From contig CM055111.1 of assembly GCA_029204225.1 (NCBI GenBank), positions 42,722,815 to 42,786,814 of the forward strand: a DNA stretch of 64,000 nucleotides, given 5' to 3'. The notes beneath the pieces are model-generated. The model worked only from the letters and a program-made list of their open reading frames with translations. It was not told the origin of the DNA and made no database searches. Positions within the stretch are counted from its first letter, which is position 1. Every line of letters starts with the position of its first letter. This stretch comes from Diphasiastrum complanatum. Its lineage: Eukaryota > Streptophyta > Lycopodiopsida > Lycopodiales > Lycopodiaceae. The position numbers were made by a program, and so were the translations under genes. Shown in pieces: positions 1 through 10,752 of the stretch.

Positions 1-1441
1 TAGTTTATGATGGATACGAAAGGAAGTTTTTAAACAATTATGTTTGCAATCAGACAAGATTTTAAGAAAGGTCCTTCCTTGAAAATAAAAGGGGTCCCTC
101 ACATGTAGCGCACTGGTTTATCAGAAAAATGTATTTGTTTTGTAACTGACCGTTTTGGTCACTTCTATACCTTCTTTGAGTAACTTTACCAGAGTGATAG
201 AAATGCTGATCTTTTTTAACTCAGCAAATCTGTATGCTAAACCATCCTGAACTGCAAGAAGTAGGTAGCTACAATAGGGCTTTCATTTGAATCAGTTGCC
301 ATGTGATTTTAGTGCAGTCCTTTTGACACATCCCACCTTGTCGGCATGATAAGTTCAGAGGGACCTTTTCTTGTTGAGCCAACTTAGTCTGCTCAGCAGT
401 GAGACTTTCAACATTTCTTTGGAACATGCTCTGCCAAGGCGTTCCTCCAAGTGTTCAAAGAAGGATAACATACTCTTTGTTATGCAGATTATATCTCACT
501 TGGCAGACCTGGATGCTCCTTGGAACTGCCCACATGGGCGGCCAACGATGCGCCACTTGGTAGATTTGACATCCCTGGTTTGTGTTTAGACCAATTCTGT
601 TGCACTCCTGTGCAAGCTCTCAATTGGACTACGTAGCCTTGCATTGTTATTATATTGCTAATTTATGTAGAAAGTTCACCATGGTGGCCTTTATGTAAAA
701 ACTTCACCATAGGGCCATAAACAAATTTTCGTGTAATCTTGACAAAATTTTGTCTCTGTACATTTATAAGCTGCATATCTTCTCTAAGGATATGACCTTT
801 TGCAATGTTCCTTAGAACCTTCAGATTTTGATCTTTGCAAGTCCTTTTACTTGTTTAGTGGAGTGCAGTTGTTTGTGCACACAAATTTTAGCCTATGACA
901 TTCAAGCTGTTTGTACCTGTCCAAGCATTCATGCTAGTGCACCTAGTGAAATTTCCCTGGCAATTGAGAACAAGGTTATTGTTTGCTTTTATACTATTTT
1001 TTTACAAGTGTATTGTTTCCATGATATTTGTTCGTATTTTGAGAAAAGGTATAATCTGCAAGGAAAGTATGCTGCCATGCAATCTGCTCTTTGTTTGCTG
1101 GACGTTTTGCCTTTTTTTTTTTTTGAGACCTTAAACTTAAGAATTTGTAAATGAGCCATGTTTCAACCTCTGAAATTGGCTTCTTAACACCATTCCTGAG
1201 ACACTGTAGACCAATGTAACTGAGCGCAGGATGCATTTGTAAAAGTTTTCCAATGGACCTTCAGTCTCGTAAGTTGATTTTGCAAATCGTCATGGACTGC
1301 CAATTTTCTTTTTTTTGGTCATTAAGAGTAAGAGAAGCTTATTCATGGATTAATATGATTTGTCAGGCAGATAAATGTCAGTGTGGAACTTTTCTTCCAA
1401 AAAACGATTCAGTCTAATCATAAAATAGAAGGGAAACAGTC

Positions 1442-1443
<2 letters not shown>
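1..1443. other. AT-rich stretch with no recognised gene
   Basis: I see no protein family, RNA gene or element end here. The open frames are short, overlap each other and have no recognisable motif. The DNA could be the 3' flank or intron of a gene outside the window, or old transposon sequence. Nothing in it decides between these. Confidence 0.5.

Positions 1444-1444
<1 letters not shown>

Positions 1445-1503
<59 letters not shown>
1445..1503. repeat. (GA)n microsatellite
   Basis: Uninterrupted GA dinucleotides of about 59 bp, GA on the + strand. Leucine/serine frames read across it on the minus strand are artefacts of the repeat. Confidence 0.98.
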
Positions 1504-1506
<3 letters not shown>

Positions 1507-1699
1507 TCTTTGACAAGTCTAGACCAATTTTTTTACTACATGAAACCAAAAATGGTAGGAAATTTAATTTATTTTGACAATGACAACAACCATGATCTCT
1601 GCCTATCTTGATAGCGACAGCCATGTTCGCCGCCTATCTTGACATCGGCATCCACGATCGCCACCAAGATCCATCTCAAACAACATAGCTCACCATATC

Positions 1700-1701
<2 letters not shown>

Positions 1702-1749
<48 letters not shown>
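1702..1749. repeat. (TG)n microsatellite
   Basis: About 48 bp of TG dinucleotides. The threonine/histidine frames on the minus strand are repeat artefacts. Confidence 0.98.
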
Positions 1750-1753
<4 letters not shown>

Positions 1754-1884
1754 GCAAGATATGAAGAAGAAAAGACATGAACGAGAAGTAGAAGATGCAG
1801 TAGATGTCTATACATTGATTGGTTCAAGACAAAGTGTGCAAGCATTCGAATAATCTTCGCATCATCGAACAAGCAGAGAATGGA

Positions 1885-2275
1885 TGAGAGATAGTTTCGA
1901 GTACGCAGTTATTACGATTATCATTTATGCTCATCATTCAATTGTTTATGCACTTAATGCTTTATTGAATTCAACTCAATTGTCTTGTTGTGTTTAATTA
2001 ACATGTTAGTATAAATGTATTCTTTTCCATTAACTATTGTTGTATTTGTCTACGTAATCAATCGTTTTGATTCTAATGATATTGAAATTAGAATCAAGTA
2101 GAATTAGTCAAATCATTCAGTTCGATATTTTCGATTGGAATATGATAGACGTAGTTCATGCATGAGGGGAAAGGCTCATTCTGCAGAACCTACTGATCCA
2201 ACATTTTGATTTAAATCGGATCACTACAGCTTCCAGGTTGTCAACTATTCTTCTCCTAAGATGGTATCAGAGCTT
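1885..2275 (+). mobile_element. Copia-type LTR end with primer binding site
   Basis: TGGTATCAGAGC at 2262-2273 matches the primer site complementary to the initiator tRNA-Met 3' end used by most plant copia elements. The preceding stretch from about 1885 resembles the stretch before the second primer site at 3262. Both share TAGTTTCGAGTAC near their left side and AT-rich sequence after it. This is therefore probably the right part of a 5' LTR. The true left edge of the LTR is not visible. A short degenerate leader follows, with an ATG near 2376 that soon meets stops. Confidence 0.55.
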
Positions 2276-2944
2276 GTTCTTTCAAAAAATGATTTTATCA
2301 GCTGATAGAATAATCGTTTTATTGTTTTGATAGTATCATGCAGTTGTTAAGACATCTCAAACCCCTATTCAAGACATGGATAAAGATGTGTTTATGATTA
2401 ATCATTAGAAGGTACAAGATGACAATGCTTGGTTTTTTTTATTTCGGAGCCACATAAGACTAGCAATTTCGAATGTTTTCAGTTCTATATGTCTTACATT
2501 ACCCAAAATTGATCTTTAATCTTCATTCATTTGTTTATTCAGCTTCTATATTTTTACTAGTGTTATTGCACGGATTACAGAAATACATGGGAAACATTCA
2601 CAATCATATTTGACATCGATAACGAAGTGATTATCAAAGGGTTCGACACAGTTTGTCAAATGTTAACAAAATATGTTACTACTCGTTTTGAAGCTAATGA
2701 CTTGTCCTAACCATTGCTAGCAAATAATTACTGTGTAATCTAGTTGAATAAGTGACAACGCATTATGGATAAGTTTCAATTACGATCACATAAGTTTATT
2801 TTATTGTCATTTTGGATAAGCTTAAAATGATGTTCCTAACTAGTATAAATAGTTGATCATTTCTCATTTACTTAGTTGGTTGGATTATTGCTAGTAGTGC
2901 TTTATTGCTTATTAGCTGAATTGCATCAAACATAGTCGATCAAA
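2276..2944. other. Retroelement-derived DNA, no intact gene
   Basis: This lies between two copia primer sites exactly 1 kb apart. It has short frames only. It probably contains the decayed leader and gag start of the first element and the left part of the second LTR, but no motif is good enough to call. Confidence 0.35.
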
Positions 2945-3274
2945 TACTCCGAGTTAGTTTCGAGTACACGGTTGCATCTGCTATTGTTTTCTGCTCGCGA
3001 TTCATTTGTTTTGTTTATGCTACTTATTAAACCAATCATACGATTTTATTGCGTTTAGTATTATGTCAGAATGAATGAATACTTTTTTGTTCTATTGTAA
3101 TCTAATTACGTTCTTTTATAGTTTTGTCTGAATTGTCGAATATTTTGATACAACAATATTCACTTTGTTATGCTTGTCTATGAAATCTATCTAACTGATT
3201 CGTTAGTAGCATCCATTAAATGCATTCTTTCTCTATTGAACATCCTTTCTTTCATCCAACATGGTATCAGAGCC
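2945..3274 (+). mobile_element. Second copia-type LTR end with primer binding site
   Basis: TGGTATCAGAGCC lies at 3262-3274, directly after CAAC and the A of the preceding CAACA, as expected at the 3' end of an LTR. The sequence from about 2945 resembles the region before 2262, so the two are probably related LTRs. A gag reading frame begins about 100 bp downstream at 3372. Confidence 0.6.
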
Positions 3275-3371
3275 TTTCTTTTTGGTATCTAATCACTTTC
3301 ATTGTTTTCCAATTAGAGTGTTGCATGGTATTACTTTTTAGATCACCGATAATCGACAGACTAACTTCTAT

Positions 3372-4077
3372 ATGGATTCACAAAGCAAAGTTGGCTTTAT
3401 AGTCGACAAGCTAGATGGATCGAATTATCATTTGTGAAAATTTAAGATGAAGACTATGCTAATTGCCGATGAGCTATGAGATGTTGTCACATGTCTTGAA
3501 TTGGAACTTGAAGATAACATAGCTCACTCAAAATGGAAATAGAAGGATCGTAAAGCTTTGGCGCTAATCATTTTCAACATATCAGATACTCAAATTGGCC
3601 ATGTACTTGAAGCTCAAACTTTGAAAGAAGTATGGGACATTTTGAGCACACTATATTATGTGACGGATGTGATTAAGTTGCATCTCAAAAGAAAGAAAAA
3701 AATTCACTCAAGATGTCTAATAGTGATTCTCTTCATAATCATGTTAACCAGTTTAAGAATTTGATTCAACCACTTGGGAGATTAAACCAGCAAATTAATG
3801 GAGAATAATAGCAAGTTCGGCTACCATTGAGCAAATTGAAGAAGAGGATACAAAATCAAAACACTTGAGATGTTGGAGGCGAATAGTGATTAAGAACGAC
3901 TTCCAAATTGATATAGTTGATTGGATGGAGGCCTGTAATCTACATACAAATTTGATTGTACCTCTTGGGCAATGTGAATTTTGTTATGTCAAGAGGCTCA
4001 TTTTGTCGCATGTATTAGGTGTTTTAATCCATCTTTGCCATTTAGCTTGCAACCTTGTAAGTACTATACTTTCTTGA
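3372..4077 (+). pseudogene. Copia gag (UBN2-type), decayed
   Basis: An ATG at 3372 opens a frame with the copia gag N-terminus: MDSQ..., then KLDGSNYHL, a TGA where the conserved Trp belongs, and KFKMKTM. ALALIIFNISDTQIGHV and TLKEVWDIL at about 3560-3650 are the UBN2 core (retroviral-gag-like; binds element RNA). SLHNHVNQFKNLI follows after a frameshift. A CEFC pair near 3976 may be what is left of the CCHC knuckle. Stops and shifts rule out function. The N-terminus matches that of copia A at 7409 closely, including the stop, so both belong to one family. The copy is cut off by the LTR of element A at about 4114. Confidence 0.75.
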
Positions 4078-4113
4078 AACAATGTCACAAACCACTTTTA
4101 TAAGAACACATGC

Positions 4114-4452
4114 TAAGGGTGAGCATGGAAAGGGAGTGACGTCAGTTAGTACTGAAGTGAACGTTGGTGATGATGCAAAAGTGCGTCACTCTTACGAATG
4201 GCCTTAGGATAAGATTTACAGGGTGCCTTAGCTTTTAGGACACTTTTGACATTCAGTAAGGTAGTGTCCTCTTTTCGCCTGTCATACCATAACCTGTGTA
4301 AGAGCACAGTGTCGCGATTCATTCGCCTTTTTTTCGTCTGTGCGAATTTGCTTGTAAAAATGCAGACTGCGTGACAACGTTAGTAAATATGCAGCATGAA
4401 TGGAGGCAGATTCAAATTGGGATTTAGGAGAGTAGAAGGAGTAAATCCAACA
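4114..4452 (-). mobile_element. 3' LTR (truncated) of copia A
   Basis: The right edge, read on the minus strand, is TGTTGGATTTACT directly after the polypurine tract. The segments at 4114-4185 and 4420-4452 match the right end of the 5' LTR at 8303-8401. About 240 bp between them is absent from the 5' copy. The left 490 bp or so of the expected LTR is missing, so this LTR has been truncated against the older copia gag. Confidence 0.8.
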
Positions 4453-4464
4453 CTCCCCCTTAAT
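4453..4464 (-). other. Polypurine tract of copia A
   Basis: On the minus strand the sequence reads ATTAAGGGGGAG immediately before the TGTTGG start of the 3' LTR. This is the expected primer for plus-strand DNA synthesis in copia elements. Confidence 0.8.
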
Positions 4465-7409
4465 CTGAATCCGTGAATGCCTTGATCATCAGACTGAGCA
4501 ATGCACAAAATCTGTTGTGTGCATTAACACTGAGTGCTTTCGTGAAAATGTCTGCAACCATGTCCTGCGTTTTGCAGTACGTTAAGCTCACCTCTTTGTC
4601 GAGAACCTTGCTCCTAATGTAGTGATATCTTATCTCAATAAGCTTACTCCTAGAATGAATTCTCAACCAAAACGCTTCTTTAATAGATTGAGAAGCAGCA
4701 ATATATTCTGCTTCAGTAGAAGAAAGTGCGATAGAGGTTTGCTTACAACTGTTCCATGAAATAGGACCGCCATTGAAGAAGAATGTAAACCCAGATGTGG
4801 ACTTACGATGGTCTGCATCTCCTTCCCAGCTTGCATCAGAATAACCATTGAGCTAATGAAGATTGTCGGTGCTGACATTTCCATAGCAGATGCATTGGTC
4901 TACGGTAGCTCGAATATATCTCATGACTCGAATAAGAGCCTTTTAATGGGTAGTTCCAAGATTAGTCATGTATTGGTTGAGTGAGCTGACAGCAAAAGAG
5001 ATATCTGGTCTTGTGCAGACCATTGCGTACATGAGAGATCCTAGTATTGATCGATACGGATACTCTCTCATTTGCTCCTCTTCCTGCTTGGTTTGGGGAC
5101 ATTGGTCCTTTGACATATGCAGGCCTGGATCCATTGGTGAGTGAGCTAATTTACAATTCATCAAATTGTATATGTTAAGAACATTATGAAGATACCTTTG
5201 TTGAGTGATGTAAATCAGTCGATTTGCTCTGTCTCTATGGATTTGAATTCCCAGACAGAAGTGAGCTTCGTCCAGATTAGTCATGTCGAATTCTGAGAAC
5301 AACATCTGTTTCTAATCCGTAACCATATTGGTATCGTTGCTAAAAAGCAACGTATCATCCACGTACAAGGTGATGATAATGAAGGATTGCTGCACTGACT
5401 TCGAATAAACGTTGCAATCAGCAGTGCTTGGTTTAAATCCTTGTTCAATGAAGAATGTATTGATCCTCTGAAACCAAGCTCTAGCAGACTGTTTCAAGCC
5501 GTACAATGCTTTGTGGAGTTTACAGACACGATTCTTCATGTCTTCCAGAACGTATCCTTCGGACTGGATCATGTAAATATCTTCTTGTATAACTCCATTC
5601 AGATAGGTTGTTTGTACATCAAGTTAATGTACTTTGAGGTCGACAGCTGCAGCATAAGACAGGAGCATTCGAATCGACGAATGTTTGACAACTGGACTAA
5701 AAGTCTCACTATAGTCGACATTCGGGATCTGGGTGAATCCTCGTGCTACCAGTCTAGCCTTCCTTCAATCAATCGCTCCGTTGGCGTTATATTTGATCTT
5801 AAAGATCCATTTGCAATCAATAATATTGCAGCCAATAGGAGCTTCGACTAATGACCATGTCTGATTCTTGATCAGAGAGGAATACTCTCTGTCCATAGCT
5901 TCTCTCCAGAGATCAGAGTTTGGTTGGCCAAGTGCCTCTTCGACTATCGTCGGTTCCTGCATTAAAAGACAGGCAGACTCAAGAGTATACCTTGTGGGCT
6001 GTGTGCACACTCGGCTTGATCTTCTGGGACTGATAAACCGCTCCTTGGATTTGTTGCTGGGTAGTAGCAACATCTTCGTCTGATTCGATGTCTCGAAGTG
6101 GGTCGACAATAGACATGCCTGAGCCAGAAGCTCGGATTGTCGTGTCAATGGCAGGTGATGAAGGTTCTTCTTGAGCAATATCCTTGTCTTTGAGGTCGAC
6201 GAATTGATCCTCAATAAAGACTGTATCTCGGCTCTACAAGATTTGTTGGGTATCAGGATCGTACAGCTTGTAAGTGTTATCAGATGAAGTATATCCGATC
6301 AGGATGGTCTTTAGACCTTGGAAGTCCAATTTTTTCCTTGTGTCCTTTGGGATCTGCGCGTAGGCAATGCACCCAAACACTCTTAGGTTCTTCAAAGAAG
6401 GTTTAGAGCCTGTCCACACCTCATGGGGTGTCTTGTCTGAGAGAGCCTTGGTCGAACATCTGTTCTGGATGTAAGCTGCAGTGGAGACAGCTTCAGCCCA
6501 TAATCTCTTGGGCAACAATGCATGTGCTAGCATACACTTAGCAGATTCGACCAGAGTACGGTTCTTTCTCTCAGCTAAGCCATTAGATTGAGGACTGTAA
6601 GGAGTGATGAATTGCTGCTCAATGTCATGGCTTTGGCAATATTCCTTGAACTCGACAGAGATATATTCTCCACCGTTATCTGACCTTAGGGCCTTGATTG
6701 TCCTTCCAGTCTCCTTTTCTGCACGTTCCTTGAAGATTTTGAAGCAGTTGAATGCCTCTAATTTCTTCTTTGTGAAATACACCATAGTTCTTTTGAAAAA
6801 TTCATCAATAAAGGTTATAAAATACTTGGCATCCTTCAGTGAAGGATTTTACATTGGGCCACAAATATCTGAATGTACAACATTTAGCAATCCTCTAGCA
6901 ACATGTTGATGGCTTGACTTAAATGGCTTCCTAGTCTGTTTACCAACTAGACAGTCTTGACAGACAAGTAGCTCGACTTTTTTGCGAGGATAGTCGAGAT
7001 CAAGAATAATAGATTGTCTAGACATTCGTTGTACAACAACATAATTTAAATGACCAAGTCCATAATGCCAAAGTAAATCTTTATTTGAATGAATTGAAGT
7101 ACTGAGAGCCTGACTAGAGGCAGAAAAACAATGACTTAATTTATATAAGTATCCATGTCTCTTTTTGAGTGCTAGGATCTTGCCTGTCCTATCAACTACT
7201 TTACATTGATCACATTCGAATTCTACTCTGTGTCCTAGATTTGTGATTCTGCTTACAGAGAGCAGATTTGTCCGCTTCAGGTTTCCCTTCTACACCTGTA
7301 ACCACGTCGTACAATTCTTTTGCCATTAGTATAGTTTTCATCTTAAATTTTCACAGATGGTAATTGGCTCCATCAAGCTTGTCCATGAGAGGACTGGCTT
7401 TCCCTTGGG
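4460..7409 (-). pseudogene. Copia A gag-pol, nearly full pol, decayed
   Basis: Read right to left: gag start at 7409 (MDSQGK..., KLDGANYHL, TGA, KFKMKT), an internal deletion near 7300 that joins about 45 gag codons to the end of the protease (NLLSVSRITNLGHRVEFE), the GAG-pre-integrase HxxxLGHLN region near 7065, and the integrase core at 6785-6234 (DNGGEY, and NGLAERKN keeping the catalytic Glu). Reverse transcriptase runs 6214-4943, with YVDDT near 5345 intact. RNase H follows to 4460 (DASWEGDADHRKS, STEAEYIA), with about 20 residues lost at 4655-4665. In-frame stops occur at about 5310, 4945 and elsewhere. This encodes the enzymes of element replication but is clearly non-functional. Confidence 0.9.
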
Positions 7410-7560
7410 AATCCATGTGGAAGAATTAGTCTAAGTGATAGAAGAAACTATCAATGACTTAATTATGAAAATCTGATACTGACAAATACAGAACAAGAAA
7501 ATAATTACTCTATCAACTAGTAGAGTCTTGTACTGTGGAGGCCAATCAAGCTATAAAGAT

Positions 7561-7573
7561 GGCTCTGATACCA
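7561..7573 (-). other. Primer binding site of copia A
   Basis: The + strand GGCTCTGATACCA is the reverse complement of TGGTATCAGAGCC, the initiator tRNA-Met-type primer site. It abuts the LTR that begins at 7574, which fixes the element's orientation as minus. Confidence 0.9.
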
Positions 7574-8401
7574 TGTTGGGAGAGAGGGGGGGGAGAATAA
7601 ATGACGAACACGAACGAGAAACGAACTCGAACAAGAAACGAACTCGAACAGAAAATGTTCGTGCTCAGCGGAATGAATTATTTGACTCTCTCCCTAAGCA
7701 TGACTATACCTATCAGAATGAACAGAATTTTAGTGATAGAAATCACATTCATTCTAGATTACGTAGCCAAACATTCAATGGATGAAGCGCTAGATGAATA
7801 ATTTGTCGCGAATTGCAAGACAAATTATCTGTCGCGAATAATTCGCGAAGAGCTAGACTGTGCTCGACTGATAATTAGTCGCGAATGATTCGCGAAGACA
7901 AGACCAAAAGTTAATCGTCTATTACCAGAAAGAGCAACTAGAAAGATCAGACGGAATGAAGAATAAGCATAGCAATATTAACATAGATCTGAACGTAGAA
8001 CAAATGAACTGTATTAGGTTAAGTATATCAAGTATACAAGTCAATAATGCAATAGAGCACAAGACAGTAGCGAACGAAACCGCGTGCCCTACAAAGCTTA
8101 CTTCTATTTGTAATGAGGAATCAAATCTCTTCTCCTAGTCTCTTCATATATTGTTCATCTCCCGTCTGTGAATACACAGATGGTATCCAATATATACATA
8201 ATATTACAGGTGTGCAGATGTGAAAGTACAGAGTGGATGTGCTGTTTGTAAGAGATCGTGGGTGGCTGCAATTGTTGTCCAATCTGTTAGTGCAACTACA
8301 TAGGGTGAGCATGGAAAGGGTGTGACGTCAGTTAGTATTGAAGTGAACGTTGGTGATGATGCAAAAGTGCGGGATTTAGGAGAGTAGGAGTAAATCCAAC
8401 A
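7574..8401 (-). mobile_element. 5' LTR of copia A (828 bp)
   Basis: On the + strand the LTR starts TGTTGG next to the primer site and ends CCAACA, perfect 6-bp inverted ends. Its last 100 bp matches the 3' LTR at 4114-4452, except for a block present only in the 3' copy. Positions 7805-7895 carry several TCGCGA and TTCGCGAA palindromes. The internal divergence between the two LTRs indicates an old insertion. Confidence 0.85.
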
Positions 8402-8409
8402 TAATCAAT

Positions 8410-8421
8410 GCTCTGATACCA
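8410..8421 (-). other. Primer binding site of copia B
   Basis: GCTCTGATACCA is the reverse complement of TGGTATCAGAGC. It sits 9 bp from the outer edge of the copia A LTR and abuts the B LTR. Element A therefore lies right at the primer site of B, which fits insertion of A into B. Confidence 0.8.
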
Positions 8422-8958
8422 TGTCGGAAGGTAGATAATGGAATGCGAAAACTTCCTACTTCCAATGCATGACTACGCCTATAAAAAATTGAACAAACCG
8501 GTAGTGATGGAAATCACGTCCAATCTTTAGCAACTAACTTTTGCTAAATACTAAGTAATTACGTAGCCAAACATAAAGTATTGAATTCTCAGACTATTTG
8601 CAATACAGAGATGCATGCATTCTGACATATATTGAATGCAATAAGAAATAGTATTGATTCAAAAAAACAAAATCAGATGCTAATGAGTGCAAGACAATAG
8701 CGGATAGAAACCGTGCACTCTAAGCTATCTCTGAGTAACTGAGAATAAGTCTGATAATAAGCAGCTATACTGATAAGCAATAGCGCTATAGCAACTCTAA
8801 AATAAATCTCTAAAAGACTGAGCTAGAATGCTCAAGAGAGTTCAAGCTTGAAAGCTTGATAGAGAGCTAACAACAATACTTTCTGATTGTGAACGATCTA
8901 CTTGATGAGAGCACATGAAGCATCGTGTAATAACACTCAACTCCGTCACAATTCACAA

Positions 8959-9748
8959 GGATTTTGACATTTTGCGAGTTTCTTCCATGAGATGCTCCAA
9001 CAAAATGGTAGCACATGGTGTGCTACTCTTTCTATGTTACTACATGATTTTTTAAAAACAAGAATGATAGTTTGATGCATACTTAGAAATTTGACTATCC
9101 ATCATATTCTAAATAGGTCCATCACAAAATCCTTTGTTATTCTATAAATACAGGTTCACTTATTTTTTATTTTATATATTGTCCTTGAAGTTGTAAAAGT
9201 TAGCATGTCGGCGTGCTAGCCTGTAAATTTTTTATTTCAAAAACATGAAGTTTTTTTGAAGAACTTTTTGAAAAAATAGATTTCTTTTTGGAGCTGATTT
9301 GGCTAGCATGTCGGTGAGCTAGCCAAGTAAATTATAAAATAGAAAAGCTATTTTGACACTTTTGAGAACCAAATTTTGAGTAAAACCATTATTTCGAAAT
9401 ATTTATTTAAACCTCCCAACATAGTAAGCTGAGTGCTAAGTAAAACAACTTAAAATTTTTTTTACAACCTTTAAAGATAGCACGTCGGCGTGCTATACGA
9501 AATCATAAATTTTTTTTGCAGCCAACCCAAATAGCACGCCGGCGTGCTATCTGGGTTGGCTGCAGAAAAAAAAAATTAATTTGAATTTTTTTACTTAGTG
9601 AGATCTTTAACTATGTACCAAGCCACATTTTTAATAATAAACATTGAAGTAGTAGCATAAAAAGGGTGGCACACCATTTGCTATCTTTTTGTTGAATGAT
9701 GGCAAGAAAGAAACTTGCAAAAATTTTACTGGCAAAATGCCAAGGCCC
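8959..9748. mobile_element. Mutator-like non-autonomous element (790 bp)
   Basis: Exact 10-bp copies of CAATTCACAA flank the element at 8949-8958 and 9749-9758. The ends are long imperfect inverted repeats. The left begins GGATTTTGACATTTTGC; the right, reverse complemented, begins GGGCCTTGGCATTTTGC, and similarity continues for about 100 bp through the AAGTTTCTT and GGTGTGCTAC blocks. A 9-11 bp target duplication with long inverted ends is the mark of Mutator-like elements. There is no transposase, so it must have been moved in trans. The middle carries four copies of a TAGCACG-CGGCGTGCTA palindrome. Confidence 0.8.
9149..9556. repeat. Four near-palindromes inside the Mutator-like element
   Basis: TAGCATGTCGGCGTGCTA, TAGCATGTCGGTGAGCTA, TAGCACGTCGGCGTGCTA and TAGCACGCCGGCGTGCTA occur at about 9201, 9304, 9477 and 9531. 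The last is an almost perfect palindrome. All four flank AT-rich spacers and keep the GTCGGCGTG-type centre. Confidence 0.75.
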
Positions 9749-10346
9749 CAATTCACAATAACATTTTCAGATGATAATTGACATGTATGAACAGCTGATT
9801 TATACTAAGTAATTAGGTCTTCAAATGCGATTGCTAGTTGGTTGGAGTTCGCTGGCATTCATCCAGTTTCTTCTCAGAAATTGATTGTTGATAAGCGGTG
9901 AAAATTGGCCGTAAACAGTCTGTCTGCATAAATGAACTAAAACTATCACTCTGCAGAAATGAAAAAAAACTGGCTCATTTTCTTAAAATCTCATTTTCTT
10001 AATATTGGGATAGTTCTCTAGAGTCATTTCCTAAACATTTGAGACATTTTGAAAAATGCGACTCTGCAGTTTTACTCGCAATTCTTGACAGTTAGAAAAT
10101 GTGAAAAAGACGGCATTGCATTTTTACACGTAATTCTGACAAACGACAGTGTTGAAAACATTGTCTGAATTCTAGAGAGAGAAAATACGACAATGTTGTC
10201 AAACTCTGTGTATTTCTGTAGACTGTGTAAAACACTTGCTATTTTGCAGACTTTATAGAAGTACGGGAAAATCCGCAGAACTGGATAAACAAGGGATGAG
10301 GATTAAAATCGATTAGTCGATTAGTAAGAAGGAGAATAATCCAACA

Positions 10347-10752
<406 letters not shown>

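Larger units (their letters stand above)
8422..10346 (-). mobile_element. Copia B LTR interrupted by a Mutator-like element
   Basis: The + strand begins TGTCGG directly after the primer site and ends AATCCAACA at 10346. Removing the 790-bp insertion and one 10-bp target copy leaves about 1125 bp. It shares blocks with the copia A LTR, such as GCATGACTA, GTGATGGAAATCAC and ATTACGTAGCCAAACAT, so A and B are related families. A purine-rich run (AAAAGAGAAGAG on the minus strand) lies just outside the right end. Confidence 0.65.

Noticed and set aside
5441-6083. Plus-strand frames of 71-136 codons
   Set aside because: They are shadows of the copia A RT on the minus strand, which carries the YVDD box.
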